Source of the DNA: Trematomus loennbergii
Lineage: Eukaryota > Chordata > Actinopteri > Perciformes > Nototheniidae
Reading direction: 5' to 3'
Assembly (NCBI GenBank): GCA_012861695.1
Contig: JAAOOA010000127.1
Span: 24,775,811-24,839,810, forward strand
Length of the DNA stretch: 64,000 bases
Shown here piece by piece: positions 1 to 11,313 of this stretch. The notes under the pieces were generated by a model that saw nothing but the letters and a program-made list of their open reading frames with translations, made no database searches and was not told the DNA's origin. Every line of letters begins with the position of its first letter. Position 1 is the first letter of the stretch. The translations under genes were made by a program, and so were the position numbers.

Positions 1-955
1 GCAGAGCGAAGACAGTAGCGTTTCCCGAGAAACACAAACTATAACTTTCGTTTTGACTTTTGCATGCACTGGCTGAGGGTGCAGTATTAACTGGCAAGAT
101 GTGATGAAACCTGTTTTCCGGCATGTTTCAGTGTAACAGTAGAGGAGACCAGTGGCAGTTGCCACACCATGAATTGAATAAATCAGAACTAACATGTGAA
201 TGAAACAAAATTAACAAATGATTATTGAATCATATATTTGAATAGAATCAACCAAAAACAATGGTATTAAATGTATTTACATGATCCAAAAGCCTATCAA
301 GTGAATTGTGTGTATGATGTGTCCCTCACCAACCCTATTCAGTGGATTGACCGGATTAAAGACCCAGTGGGCAACTGAAGTCACTGTGAAAATCACTCTA
401 TATAAATCTGCTTTACAATCTTAACAGCCAGACTCTTTAGGTTCTCAGCATAAAGTAGGTCACTGTTTCCAAAGTAAGTAATTGAAGATTTATTCAGTAA
501 CTCTGCACCACCTTACCCTAAAAGCTTTAAAAACCTGTCCTTTTGTGTTGCCTTCTAATGTATTTATTTTACATCAGAATTATCTCTATAGGATTTAATA
601 AAAGGAGCATATACAGACTTAGTTTGTTTTCATGTGTGTGTGTAAGACACATTGAAAGTGCTTTGTGTAAGGAACCTTGCAACATAAATACGCCTGCCTA
701 CACCCACAAAGCCACACGGTTCAGAGCACAGGCTCCGGGGAACATTTGGTGTTTTAAAACGCTACATCCTGTGGTTTCATCATGGAACAACTAGCATTGT
801 TTTCTTTTCTTTTGGGTAACTAATATAAATGCTTCGATTAAAAGTTAACTGATTTCACTACTGGATACTTTTAAAAAAATCTTCACATGGTCATTCAATC
901 AAAAATCCACGTGTAAATCATAACAGAGTGAAACACTGTGTGTAGTAAAGTGTAC
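1..955. other. Catalase intron 11 copy, unit I
   Basis: Matches 57515-60230 of unit IV and 8300-9064 of unit II with small differences. The part from 540 to 850 is nearly identical to 8670-8975. I see no gene in it; the short open frame at 543-794 recurs only because the DNA is duplicated. Confidence 0.75.
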
Positions 956-1063
956 CAGGCGCTTTTGGATGAAGAGCTGTGCTCCCTTCAGGGCCCCGGC
1001 CATGTTCTGGCAAAGTCTCTGGCGCTCCTCTTCGCTCAGCACCTGCGTGTAGAAGGAGCAAAC
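956..1063 (-). pseudogene. cat: Catalase E11, isolated copy in unit I
   Basis: A 108-nt open exon encoding [17 protein letters not shown]; the second residue is Cys where the other copies have Arg. The donor is GTACAC, the same deletion as the unit II copy. No E10 lies upstream: the sequence on that side runs through LINE remains and a MITE directly into the IFITM-a downstream flank. A partner E12 would lie left of the window. Confidence 0.87.
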
Positions 1064-1850
1064 CTGCAAAGAGAGTAGATAAAATCCTTGAAAACCTGAT
1101 CATAAGGGTTCAATTAGATTACATACATTATAGTCATCTAAATTGGGCTTTATTTTTGTCACAGCAGCATGTAAACAGGCATTACACTAATTAAAAATGT
1201 ATTATATTGAAAAATAACCGAAAATAAACCAAATAAATAAACCACTGTAAATATGTACATATCAACAGTAGAAAATATATATATTAATAGAGTATATCAA
1301 GAAAACACAATATAAAATGTACAAAATTACTTAAACCTCTGTGGTAGTCCAAGCTACTTCACATTATCAAATAAAGTGTGATTGATTCAGATTTTATACA
1401 GACTTGCATTTGAAAAAGATTTTGTAAACTGGGATCCTATTTCCACAAACTAGTGCAGGGTAAGGGTAAAACCCGGTCCAGTTGATTTTCTATTTCACTT
1501 GCGCCACCATTGTAACCACTGGCCCAGAAGCATTTGTCAAAAATTGACCCCAATAATAAAGACAATTAACACACATACAACCAGCACAGCCCCGAGTAGT
1601 AAATTATTTACAAATTAGATAACAATTCAATGAGTTCTTCCTCATTTTCCTGCTCGGCATATTCTCAATTTTTTCCTGTAAGCCTGCATCTATATAGTTT
1701 ATAGTCTCCAGCAAACACAGCCGGGGTTTCTTTTGCTGCCTCTTCACACACAACTTGTGTGAGGCGCTCTTATCATGAGGGTCAAACCCTGCGGAGCGAA
1801 TATACAGAATAACTAACTACTATACATTTATATAAGGCAATGGTTGGCGG
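1064..1850. other. Catalase intron 10 copy, unit I
   Basis: AT-rich intron sequence shared with 11190-11817 plus 13645-13980, with 24210-25400 and with 60340-60780. No coding feature is seen. Confidence 0.7.
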
Positions 1851-2290
1851 GTGGCAATACTAGGTGTGATACTAGAAGGCATTGAGGGAAGAGCTAAGAA
1901 ATATCTCCTACAAATACAATTAAGTGGTTAAAGCCTGACCCCCCAACATTCAATGTTGGACTGAGAATGTCCAATCTATCAGATGGAGCAAACCACTTAT
2001 GCTCTAAGGATCCAGACAGACATATTTCGCAAAAGGTGGAGCCACGCCACAACTGTGCTGATCCAGCAAGCACACACACACACAACTACAAACAACTAAA
2101 ACACACACATGGATGACCACCTGCCCCCCCTTTGCTGTTTTACTTTATTATTATTATTTGTATGTATTTATCTATGTCTATTTTATTATTATTATTTGTA
2201 TTGATCTCTTTTTTTCTTTTTCTTATGTTGGCTAGTATAAAAATGTGAACATGTATGTTTAATGAAACTGAATCTGAAATAAAAACTAAG
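1851..2290 (+). mobile_element. LINE relic (ORF2 C-terminus and 3' UTR), unit I
   Basis: Same sequence as the better-preserved relics at 13975-14590 and 25436-26880. Fragments of the ORF2 C-terminal region (EGIEGRAKKYLLQ, then RHISQKVEPRHN) are followed by a short CA tract and a 3' UTR ending near GAAACTGAATCTGAAATAAA. Confidence 0.65.
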
Positions 2291-2880
2291 TTAAATAAAT
2301 ATAATTATTATATTGTGGTTATTGTTAAATGTAATTAAATACCCCACTGATGGGTAGGACGGTGACATTTCAGAGTATTATTGTTTTTATATTGCACTTA
2401 CGGCTTGCCTGTCATTGTCAGGAGGTAGAAATATAATTGCTATGTAATTTACTATTGTTTGTTGTTTGCCTCTTGAAAGATGTTTTTTTTGGTGCAAAAA
2501 ATGTTTACAAGCATGTCGCAAACTTTGTCCGACTGCTCTTTGTTAGTGGGCAGGAAGTGGATTTAACAGAGCTTTTGGTTGAACACTAACAAAAGCAGAG
2601 GGAGGAAACCAAAATGGTAAACATGCAGCGTGAAAACCACAAAAAGAACTGAAACTTTGAAAGCTGAGTGGAGCGGCAGAGGTTGTTGATAAATATCTGT
2701 GGGTTTTCTATGATCGCACCTCTGACACAAGTAGCCATTTCATCTATTGTTGACACAAAATATATTGATTAATGCAGCTTTAAAATATGTTGGAATGGAA
2801 AACAGAGATTCCCTTAGTAAGTCTCTGTATACAGTAAAGCATAATGCAAATAATGTCATGGCTTTTGTTGGCTTCCTTAA

Positions 2881-3360
2881 AGGACCCCTATTATACTGTT
2901 TCTCATCAATATATTATAGGTCTCAGATATATAAAAAACATACCTCTGAAGTGTTTGGCTCGAATTGCAGCATCCCATAATCCCCTCTGTTTCAGCCCTG
3001 TTTCAAAAGTGCTGATTCTCTGTCTGTTACTTTAGATGAAAATAAGGAGCCACTCCCCACGCCCCTCTGAGAGATATTTGGTTAAAAAGAACACAATGGT
3101 GCTCTAGGCGATTCAGGTGATAAGGTGGGGGGGGTTACCTTGGTTGGTTATTGGCTAATGGTTACACCAAAACATCGTTATGACATCATAAAGTGGCCAA
3201 AATCAGATCAGCTCATCTTCAGACGGGTTTATATAAATGGATCAGGACAAAAAGTGAGCAAATGTTTTTTCCTGAAACTTTCGGAATCTCTTTACACAGA
3301 GGAGACACATGTTTATGTATAAAATACATGAACAAGTGGATTTTGCATAATAGGTGACCT
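2881..3360. mobile_element. TTAA-flanked MITE (family 1), unit I junction copy
   Basis: 480 bp between TTAA at 2877-2880 and TTAA at 3361-3364, with terminal inverted repeats AGGACCCCTATTATAC / AGGTCACCTATTATGC. A TTAA target is typical of piggyBac-type elements. Left of it is catalase intron 10; right of it is the IFITM-a downstream flank. Confidence 0.85.
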
Positions 3361-3987
3361 TTAAAAGGTAATGTTTCATGATTTATTGTCAGTAGTAGCT
3401 GTAATTGCATTATTTAGTTTTTATTTGAAATGTAACGTTAACAAATGCAAGGAATGGAATTTTTTTTATTTTTGACAGCTAATTATTGTATTTTTTTCAT
3501 TTTATTGCTCTTACGTTGGTATTGATTGTATACTTGCAAGGGTGTGCAATAAACATATACCATCAGTTGGAGAGTATGACAATTTGAGCCGGGGACGCTA
3601 CAGTCAGCATCTACCTGACAGCATTACATTGACCACTGAAGGAAATTAAATATATGAGAGTTTAAAACGGAGTACATTTGTGAAGTGTTACAATATCATT
3701 AGAGCTCACTTACCCTTTAATGTAATGTATTAAATGTCTTTAAATGGTTGAGTCTGATGGTCAATGTGTTAGAGTTGGCAGCCCTGCAAAAACATATTTT
3801 CCATACAAAGTTATTCTGAGCACTTCATGCAGTGTTAGTACAATACATTGAGTGCTTAGAATAAGAGTGTTTTAGCTGAGATAGCAGGACAGTTAAAGTA
3901 GTAACAGTTATAGACAATAACATTTCAATAGTACACCAAAAATACGGTTTAGCACAAAATTAAACTGTTGCTGACAGGGAAATAGAA
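3361..3987. other. IFITM-a downstream flank
   Basis: Matches 46827-47158 and 48421-48780 almost base for base apart from insertions in the latter. No gene is seen. Confidence 0.6.
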
Positions 3988-3993
3988 TTTATT
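3988..3993 (-). promoter_or_regulatory. Possible poly(A) signal of IFITM-a
   Basis: AATAAA on the minus strand about 205 bp after the IFITM-a stop. The corresponding position in the second copy is 48780-48785. It is a hexamer match only. Confidence 0.35.
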
Positions 3994-4198
3994 AGGTAAG
4001 TCTTGCAAGAATTACGACAAATTGTCATTATGGAAACATACAGGAGTTCCATTTAAGACTTTTGTAACAAAAATAAAAACGTTTGCTTGAAGATATAAGT
4101 AAAACGTTTAAAACAGTAGCCATAATCGCAAAGCAGATAAAGAGAATTATCACCAAGTCACAGCTTCAGAAAACTCTCTGCCCTTTCAAATTCAACCT

Positions 4199-4381
4199 CT
4201 ATAGCGATGATTGTATGTAGTAGTAGTAGTAGTTGTTTTGCACAGAGACAGTAATTGTGATAATAAGGCAAATAAGGAACATGATGGAAGCCAGGACTGT
4301 GGCCGAGATGTTGAGGCGGCGGGCGGTGGAGCCGTAGCGTCGGGCTCCTTCCATATCTCCAACCACCTTCCGGTCTCTGGC
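4199..4381 (-). CDS. IFITM-a exon 2
   Basis: Starts ARDRKVVGDMEGARRYG, the conserved CD225 intracellular loop, followed by the second hydrophobic segment and a tyrosine-rich tail (NNYYYYYIQ) encoded by a short TAG/GTA repeat on the plus strand. Confidence 0.88.
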   Translation of the reverse strand, partial: ARDRKVVGDMEGARRYGSTARRLNISATVLASIMFLICLIITITVSVQNNYYYYYIQSSL

Positions 4382-4908
4382 CTGAAAGGACCAAAAGCAC
4401 ATACATTTTAAGTGTATTCATAGATTTTCTAAAACTTAAATGCAATTTTTTATCTCTTTATCTCTTTCCCCATAAGAAATGTTCTGTGTCTGATTCCATC
4501 TTTTGAAGTGTCCGTAGTCCTTTTATAGTTTCTTTTTTTACAACTTTTTAGTGTTTCTTTTTTTTAAATAATACACATTTTTTTTGCATTATTCTTTAAT
4601 TAATAGGCCATAAAATAATATTTCCCATGTATGAAACTCACCTTGATGGAGTAGATGAAGGCCGCCAGTCCGAGGCCGAAGGGGTGTAGAAAGCAGCAGA
4701 GGGACCAGATGATGTGGTCCCTGGGGGGCTCAGGGGGGACGCTCACAGATGTGTACTGAACCACTGTAGATACTCCAGGGTGTCCCTGAAACACTGTAGA
4801 TACTCCAGGGTGTCCCTGAACCACTGTAGATACTCCAGGGTGTCCCTGAAACCCTGGGTATCTCCCCTCCAATGGGATATTCTCAGGTGGGTAACCTGCA
4901 GGATACAT
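4199..4908 (-). CDS. IFITM-like (CD225/dispanin) protein, copy a
   Basis: Interferon-induced transmembrane proteins sit in plasma and endosomal membranes and restrict viral membrane fusion. There are two exons: 4642-4908 (89 codons) and 4199-4381 (60 codons plus TAG), joined in phase 0 through a 260-bp intron with a GTGAGT donor and a TTTCAG acceptor; 149 residues in all. The N-terminal part is proline-rich (MYPAGYPPE) with a 10-residue repeat GHPGVSTVVQ present three times. The CD225 domain starts [10 protein letters not shown], runs FIYSIKARDRKVVGDMEGA, then a second membrane segment (ISATVLASIMFLICLIITI). The usual NPCC palmitoylation cysteines are replaced by HPFG, though Cys-Cys occurs just before. 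The start was chosen at 4908 because the family begins near the PYPP-rich stretch; the frame is also open further upstream. It lies downstream of the catalase copy in unit II. Confidence 0.87.
4642..4908 (-). CDS. IFITM-a exon 1
   Basis: Encodes the N-terminal region and the first CD225 membrane segment, up to YSIK. Donor AAG/GTGAGT. It contains the 30-bp coding minisatellite at 4761-4850. Confidence 0.85.
4761..4850. repeat. 30-bp coding minisatellite, three units
   Basis: Three nearly identical 30-bp units, one or two bases apart, inside IFITM-a exon 1. They encode the decapeptide repeat. IFITM-b has a single diverged unit at about 49634-49663. Confidence 0.9.
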
Positions 4909-5222
4909 GGCTGTCAGCGCAACTACAGTTCGAGGTGCGACTAGCAGACACGCTGAGCAACTCACAGTGTCACGGTGGTTAGTGTGGGTTTTTCTATGCT
5001 GGGTGTTACGCAATCTACTTGGGTTGGCTGTTGCTGCACAAGGAACATACGATTTGCTTTCTTAAAAATAAGGTCTGAAGAGTCTTGATGAACACTTTTG
5101 TTCCTCAAGGCAATTAGCAAAGGAAAAAGAGTTGCTGCCAAAAGAAAAATACACTATAATATAATTAGCCATTTACAATAAAGCTTGGAAATAAAAAGGT
5201 ATTGGCTTTGTTCTTGCCCCAC

Positions 5223-5510
5223 TCGTTCTTCATTCCTTCAGCCCTGCAGCCTCCACCAAAGGCCTGAGGGTTCTGAGCAGTATCTTAACTGTTCCTAGGA
5301 CTGTGCTCATCTGGATAGAGATCATGGATGTTGTTCCTGAGATTTTCTAATGCCATTTCCAAGTTTAGGGGTCACTGCCCCAAGTGCTCCTATCACCACT
5401 CGAACCTCTGTTGCCTTCACCTTCCACATCTTCTCTAGCTCCTCTCTGAGCCCTTGGTATTTCCCAAGCTTCTCATGATACTACGTCCTGATGTTGCCAT
5501 CACTTCAGAT
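5223..5510 (-). mobile_element. LINE ORF relic between IFITM-a and catalase
   Basis: On the minus strand this reads GKYQGLREELEKMWKVKAT and then VVIGALGAVTPKL, a C-terminal stretch common in fish LINE polymerase proteins. It is degraded after that. A second copy is at about 50095-50350, so it pre-dates the duplication. Confidence 0.6.
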
Positions 5511-6803
5511 TGCTATGTCTATCACAACTTCTGCTTAAACACTGAGGTGGGGTCAGACAACACAAACACATTTTTCTGGAAAGCAGTTTCAAAACCTACA
5601 AGCCTTTCTACGGTCTTAGCAGGAAACCCACTCAATCAGTTTTGCTATACCACTTAATAAAACACACTGAAATAGAACGTTTTAAGTCAATTAGCTCAAT
5701 TAAAATGTAAATGTATCTTTGAATACTGCTTTAAAAGATCCATGAAGACAAACCTGCTTGAGAAAGACGGCGAGAACAGAAGAAATGGAGACAAATAGAA
5801 GCTGCTGAAAGGCTTTGATTACAATTGAATTAAATATGACAAGCACTAATTACACATCTCATTTGAAAGAGTTTAAGAACTCTAACAATAATATAAAAAC
5901 AGTTTACATTCAGAAGAACATTTGAAAGTAAATACAAAACTAGCAGATGACATGTACAAACCTTGAATATTGATGCACTGTTTGAGATCTGTGTGCTCTC
6001 TTCTCAGGATAAAGGGATTTAAAGTTCAACTGAAAGGTGAATCTGCAATAATCAGACTCCAAACTTCGTATTTCGTAATATGCTGTTTTTGGACAGTGTT
6101 TAAGTTATTACCATTTTAGATCAGAACATGTGGATTTACTGTTAATGAACATCTTAACAATGGTATTAAAGTATAGTCTCTTTCTACAGAAGAATAAATG
6201 TTGAACTACAACATCAAGCAGAGCATTTCATAACTGGTTCTTGTGATTTAAGGTTAAAATAATCTGTATTTGGTAGTCATAAACACAAAAAAGGCACTAA
6301 TGATTTAGCAGTAATGGATATAAATTCCTCATCTTGATACTTGCTCCTCATAAATTGCATATAATGAGTAGGGCAGATGACCATAAGCAAGCAAGCTTTA
6401 TAGTTAGACTGACAAAGGGTTTCCAGAGCCATTTGTACTAAATAAAATATAGCTTTTCATGATTATTGACGGAAAAATAACCATAAGAGAAAAACATTTT
6501 TAATATATCTGCTTACTTTAAATTGAAGTTTAAGATTATAGTTGGAGGATTACAACATAGTACACACACAACCTGAGGATTTATAGCAAACAATCATATC
6601 TCATCACGTTTTTTGGCAGCAGTTGGGGTTAATTGATGTAATGAGATCAAATCAGAATGCAAAAGACATACTTTTATTATTACTTTAAATGTTAAAAGTC
6701 CAGATGTCATAATTGCCATGCTTTTGGTATTAACAGGATTAAACTAAAAACAAATCAAGGTATTTTTATGTTTTTTGAATGACTTTTCAGTCGAGACAAA
6801 TTA
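5511..6803. other. Intergenic DNA between catalase and IFITM-a
   Basis: Duplicated at about 54660-55910. It includes a TGAAAGAGTTTAAGAACTC stretch and AT-rich sequence. No coding exon or RNA gene is recognised. Confidence 0.55.
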
Positions 6804-7280
6804 AGCTCACAGGGTTTTAGATAGATAGATAGATAGATAGTATAGTATATAGATTGTGTCACGTTACATGTAAGTTTCGGTTTTGCTGTTATAGCACCTC
6901 CTAGAGGCAATTGGCTTGATTGCAGCATATTCATGCTATTTTTGGCTGTAGAGGTCACATTACATAGTCACATGACTGAGTTGAAAGGTCAGCGGCCATG
7001 TTTTCTAACCGACAGCTAGAGTGCCACATGTTATTGTACCTCCTCATACATCCGGCTCCATCTGCTCGTGTAGACCTTGGAGAGGCATTGTTTGTAAGTT
7101 TAATGATTCATCTATGTTTATAGATTTCATTTATGTTTATATTTTGTAACATGTCATTGTATTGATTGCAATGCTTTGTGCAGTTTCACAAGATTATCAA
7201 CAATAAAAGGTTTAACTATCTGGCGATGTGTACATCATTGCTACGTGCCCAGGGGCCAGAATAGATAGATTTATAACAAG
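6804..7280 (+). mobile_element. LTR-like insertion specific to unit II
   Basis: Absent from the matching place in unit IV (near 55905). It starts after GATA repeats, contains TGTGTCACGTTACATG near its left end and AATAAAAGG near 7203, and ends beside GATA-like repeats. The size and the AATAAA suggest a solo LTR, but the ends are not clear. Confidence 0.4.
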
Positions 7281-7447
7281 TATTTTAAAGAAAATCAACC
7301 GTTTAACTGAATTAAAACCTAACTAACCCCAACCTGAAACTATATGGTTAATAAGTTTGATCTTGTCACTGGTAGTAGCAGTTGGCAATCACGCAAGTGC
7401 ATTTGCTCGTAGATAAATGATGGGGGGCCCTGTGGACATTTAAGGCT

Positions 7448-7507
7448 TCACATCTTGGCGGCGATGGCCAAGGCTCCTGGGCGGCTGTAAACGTGCACTT
7501 CTGTGTT
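7448..7507 (-). pseudogene. cat: Catalase terminal exon E13, unit II copy ending AAKM
   Basis: Nineteen codons and [22 protein letters not shown]. The acceptor TTTCTCAG is intact. AKM is a plausible PTS1-type end. The exon itself is undamaged. Confidence 0.88.
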
Positions 7508-7584
7508 CTGAGAAAGACAAATGTGGAGAAGAGAGAGAAAGAGGATATTATTTAAATGAACATAAGTTACATGGCATGTTAATA

Positions 7585-7735
7585 ATAATAATAGATTTAT
7601 TTTTGTAAGCGCTTTTACAGGTGCTCAAAGTCGCTTTACAGAGATAGTGAAAAGAAAAGAACAAAAAATAAATATAGTTGAAGTCAAATTAAAATCAAGC
7701 AATATAACAACAATCACACATCCACACATATGCAA
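7585..7735. mobile_element. Short retroposon in catalase intron 12, unit II
   Basis: Extra sequence compared with 56220. It begins with an (AAT)n tract followed by TTTATTTTTGTAAGCGCTTT, like 3' ends of fish non-LTR retroposons in reverse. Confidence 0.5.
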
Positions 7736-7866
7736 CCTGAACTGGTGGCATTATGAAATATGTAAGAAAGAGAAATCACAAATTAACATTTCATCCAATC
7801 TAAACATCTATACATGGATGGACTGTTACTCAACACTGGATTAGACCTCACAGCGAGAGTGTTTAC

Positions 7867-7950
7867 CTTCTTGTTCTCGGCGTTGTACTTGTTGAGAAGG
7901 CTCTGAACGTGGTTGCCATAGTCTGCATGAACAGCCTTCAAGTTCTCCAC
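7867..7950 (-). pseudogene. cat: Catalase E12, unit II copy
   Basis: 84 nt, open, with intact splice sites (acceptor CATGCAG, donor AAG/GTAAAC). It encodes [15 protein letters not shown]. It is called pseudogenic only because the gene copy it belongs to is broken upstream. Confidence 0.85.
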
Positions 7951-9064
7951 CTGCATGAAGAACCAGACAGTGAGACTTTAGGCTTTGAAAACAGGTTTTC
8001 TAAACTGAAACCAAACCATTATCTGCCAAAGTGAGGGCCATTTGTTTCTTCTCATGAGAACACGAAACTCTTGTCCTCTGTAGTATTCTTGCTTTGTCAC
8101 GTTCTTCTGTGCACCATTCAGGATTTATCAAGTCGATGTGTATGTGTGGTACAAAGAGAACGAAATACCGTTTCCCACCTTCCCAAAGATAAAAATATAC
8201 AGTATAAAGATGTTTTTTTCAACATCCAACTTCATAGTTTGTAATAGGAAAAATCAATTGGTTAAATTTGGTAGATTGTTTTTGCAAAGTGGAACCCTAA
8301 CCCGGAATAAATCAGAACTAACATGTGAATGAAACAAAATTAACAAATTATTATTGAATCATATTTGAATAGAATCAACCAAAAAAAATTGTATTAAATG
8401 TATTTACATGATCCAAAAGCCTTATCATGTGAATTGTGTGTATGATGTGTCCCTCACCAACCCTATTCAGTGGATTGACCGGATTAAAGACCCAATGGGA
8501 AACTGAAGTCACTGTGAAAATCACTCTATATAAATCTGCTTTACAATCTTAACAGCCAGACTCTTTAGGTTCTCAGCATAAAGTAGGTCACTGTTTCAAA
8601 AGTAAGTAATTGAAGATTATTCTGTAACTCTGCACCACCTTACCCTAAAAGCTTTAAAAACCTGTCCTTTTGTGTTGCCTTCTAATGTATTTATTTTACA
8701 TCAGAATTATCTCTATAGGATTTAATAAAAGGAGCATATACAGACTTAGTTTGTTTTCATGTGTGTGTGTAAGACACATTGAAAGTGCTTTGTGTGAGGA
8801 ACCTTGCAACATAACTACGCCTGCCTACACCCACAAAGCCACACGGTTCAGAGCACAGGCTCCGGGGAACATTTGGTGTTTTAAAACGCTACATCCTGTG
8901 GTTTCATCATGGAACAACTGGCATTGTTTTCTTTTCTTTTGGGTAACTAATATAAATGCTTCGATTAAAAGTTAACTGATTTCACTACTGGATACTTTAA
9001 AAAAAATCTTCACATGGTCATTCAATCAAAAATCCACGTGTAAATCATAACAGAGTGAAACACT

Positions 9065-10107
9065 GGCTGCGTTTCACTTCTCTTATTTTTCATTTCCTCG
9101 CTCCTCGGTCTCGGTCTCACCGGAAGTTGATTTGTCTGCGCCATTGAGTAGCGTCCCAATGGCCTTATTTTTGCCAGAGGACCGAGGACTGAGGAGCGAT
9201 AATGGAGGAGCTATAATCGAGGAACCACCAGACCATCCTTCGATGAAATCCTCAGAGACTCGCCCCGCCCCCTTACTGTGTATCGCTCACTGATTGGACG
9301 ATGCAGCGCATGCAATGATCTGATGCTTCTTGACATGAGAGCAGTTTCCCAGCGGAGTGAAGAAAACACATGAAACTCACGGGACTCACTCCTCAGTTCA
9401 TACCGTGTTCTGTTTCAATGAATGCATCATTTAGTTACAAATATGTGATATATCTGAACAACAAAGTGCTCAAAAATCATTTTATTCATTTATTGGAAAC
9501 ATTTTCATGATCGCTTTTTTCGTTTTACATTTTCATTTATTGTCATTTCCATTCAGTCAGTCATTAAGTGCTATTTAACATGTTAATGTGCTACATATCC
9601 ACACAAACAGACAAAGTGTGCAATCCAATGAATGTTAATCTAACTGGGTTTTGATAGATAAATATCTCTCTTTCTTCTCTCAATTATTTTATTTCTATTG
9701 TGCACTCTAATCAATATTAATCTAACTATTGTTCGTTTATACATTTTAAGAATGGCGTTTATCTTTTTTGAGAATGAGTTCTTATTTAATGTATTTGGGT
9801 CTACATCAGATGATACAAATGTTTGTGTCAGTAAATGTGTACTAACAGAGGCGGGGGTGTTTGTGAAAATAACGGGGACAGAGCTGGCTGCTGTCAGACG
9901 ATCAGCTGTGCAGCGTCATCACAAACGGACGTCGCTTCACGTGACCCTCCGGAGGAAAGGACGTCCCATTGCTCTTAAAACTCATTTCCCTGCTTCTCGT
10001 GGTTTCCTTGCGTCTCTCCATGCTTCCCTGGTGGGAGGGACTAAACGCAGGGAAACGACGCAAGTGAGGGACGCAAGGAATCCATTTAACCGAAGTGAAA
10101 CGCAGCC
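9065..10107. mobile_element. Non-autonomous DNA transposon 1, 3-bp target duplication
   Basis: Sixteen-bp perfect terminal inverted repeats (GGCTGCGTTTCACTTC) flanked by ACT at 9062-9064 and 10108-10110. The empty site is seen at 931-946. A 3-bp duplication fits PIF/Harbinger-type elements. No transposase is recognised. Confidence 0.85.
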
Positions 10108-10110
10108 ACT

Positions 10111-11057
10111 AGCCTCGTCTCAATACCCTCCTCGACTTGACCCGGAAATCGATCAAGACACGCCATTTTGAAGGACGTCCCAATAGCTGAAGTGCACACG
10201 GAGGAGTCGAGGAGGGGTGAGGGAGGAGGGGTGCGGGAGGAGACGAAAGGGAGGATACACGAGAGCAGACTACGCGGAAGTGTTTTCACTACTCGCGTAT
10301 AAAAGCCCCGCCCCCACCTTCACAGCTGGTCGATTTCAAGAGAGGAAAACGGAGAACTGGAAGAATGAGTGGAAAAGCGTCACATAAATGTATAAGTGCT
10401 CACAGCTCCGTGGGAATTATTATGTGCAATTCATTTCTTAAGGTTATACTAACAATTTAAGTCATGTTTAATGATCTTGAACGTCACTAAAACATAGCTA
10501 TTAAGAAAGCTATTTCATAAATGGCTAGATCTTGATAAATAAAAATTATTGTTTTGTTTTGTGTTAAGATATTCAGGAGTTAAATTATTTAAAATTCACA
10601 GTCCTGAATGTGGGTTTCTGGTGAATGTGGGGATCTACAGGACACACATGTTCAGAGTAAAGGCTTTCACATTATTATAATTTTATTGAAATGTACATTT
10701 TACACCAAAACGAAACACAAAAGCAGGACCAACCATCATACATTGAATTCCTTGACTAAAAAGAGAAAGATTCATCATTTAAATAATATTTAACAATAAA
10801 TGGGCCGGTTCTAAGGGGTTATTCAGTTAAACCCAATGAGAGGGGATACAGCTGTGCACATGTCATCATTAACAGACGTCGTTTAAGAGTGACGTTTGAG
10901 TGAACGAGGACATCCCAATTAATACCTGAGGACTCCTCTGTCCTCGCGTCACCTCCTCGTGTCTCTCGCTCGCATCTTACGGAGGCGGAGCTAAGACGCA
11001 AGGAAGGGACGCGAGTGAGGGAAAGGAGGAGTCGAGGAGGGGTATTGAGACGAGGCT
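10111..11057. mobile_element. Non-autonomous DNA transposon 2, inserted next to transposon 1
   Basis: Terminal inverted repeats of about 27 bp (AGCCTCGTCTCAATACC) with ACT on both sides (10108-10110 and 11058-11060). A GTATAAAAGCCCCGCCCCC stretch near 10296 resembles a TATA plus GC-box promoter. No protein is recognised. Related internal sequence lies at 23755-23960. Confidence 0.83.
10296..10320 (+). promoter_or_regulatory. TATA and GC-box-like promoter motif in transposon 2
   Basis: TATAAAAG directly followed by CCCCGCCCCC. It is a motif match only; no coding frame of known type follows. Confidence 0.3.
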
Positions 11058-11078
11058 ACTGTGTGTAGTAAAGTGTAC

Positions 11079-11186
11079 CAGGCGCTTTTGGATGAAGAGC
11101 TGTGCTCCCTTCAGGGCCCCGGCCATGTTCTGGCAAAGTCTCTGCAGCTCCTCTTCGCTCAGCACCTGCGTGTAGAAGGAGCGAAC
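11079..11186 (-). pseudogene. cat: Catalase E11, unit II copy with altered donor
   Basis: This 108-nt open exon encodes [17 protein letters not shown], with leucine where the other copies have arginine. The donor reads CTG/GTACAC because about 15 bases around the GTGAGT donor, present in units III and IV, are missing. The same deletion is in the copy at 956-1063. Confidence 0.88.
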
Positions 11187-11313
11187 CTGCAAAGAGAGTA
11201 GATAAAATCCTTGAAAACCTGATCATAAGGGTTCAATTAGATTACATACATTATAGTCATCTAAATTGGGCTTTATTTTTGTCACAGCAGCATGTAAACA
11301 GGCATTACACTAA

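Noticed and set aside
543..794. 83-codon frame repeated at 8670-8975
   Set aside because: It recurs because the intron is duplicated; unit IV breaks it, so there is no sign of coding constraint.
4600..5013. IFITM-a start at 5013 giving a longer N-terminus
   Set aside because: The first 35 residues are not IFITM-like and the family start fits 4908; the upstream part is probably 5' UTR.
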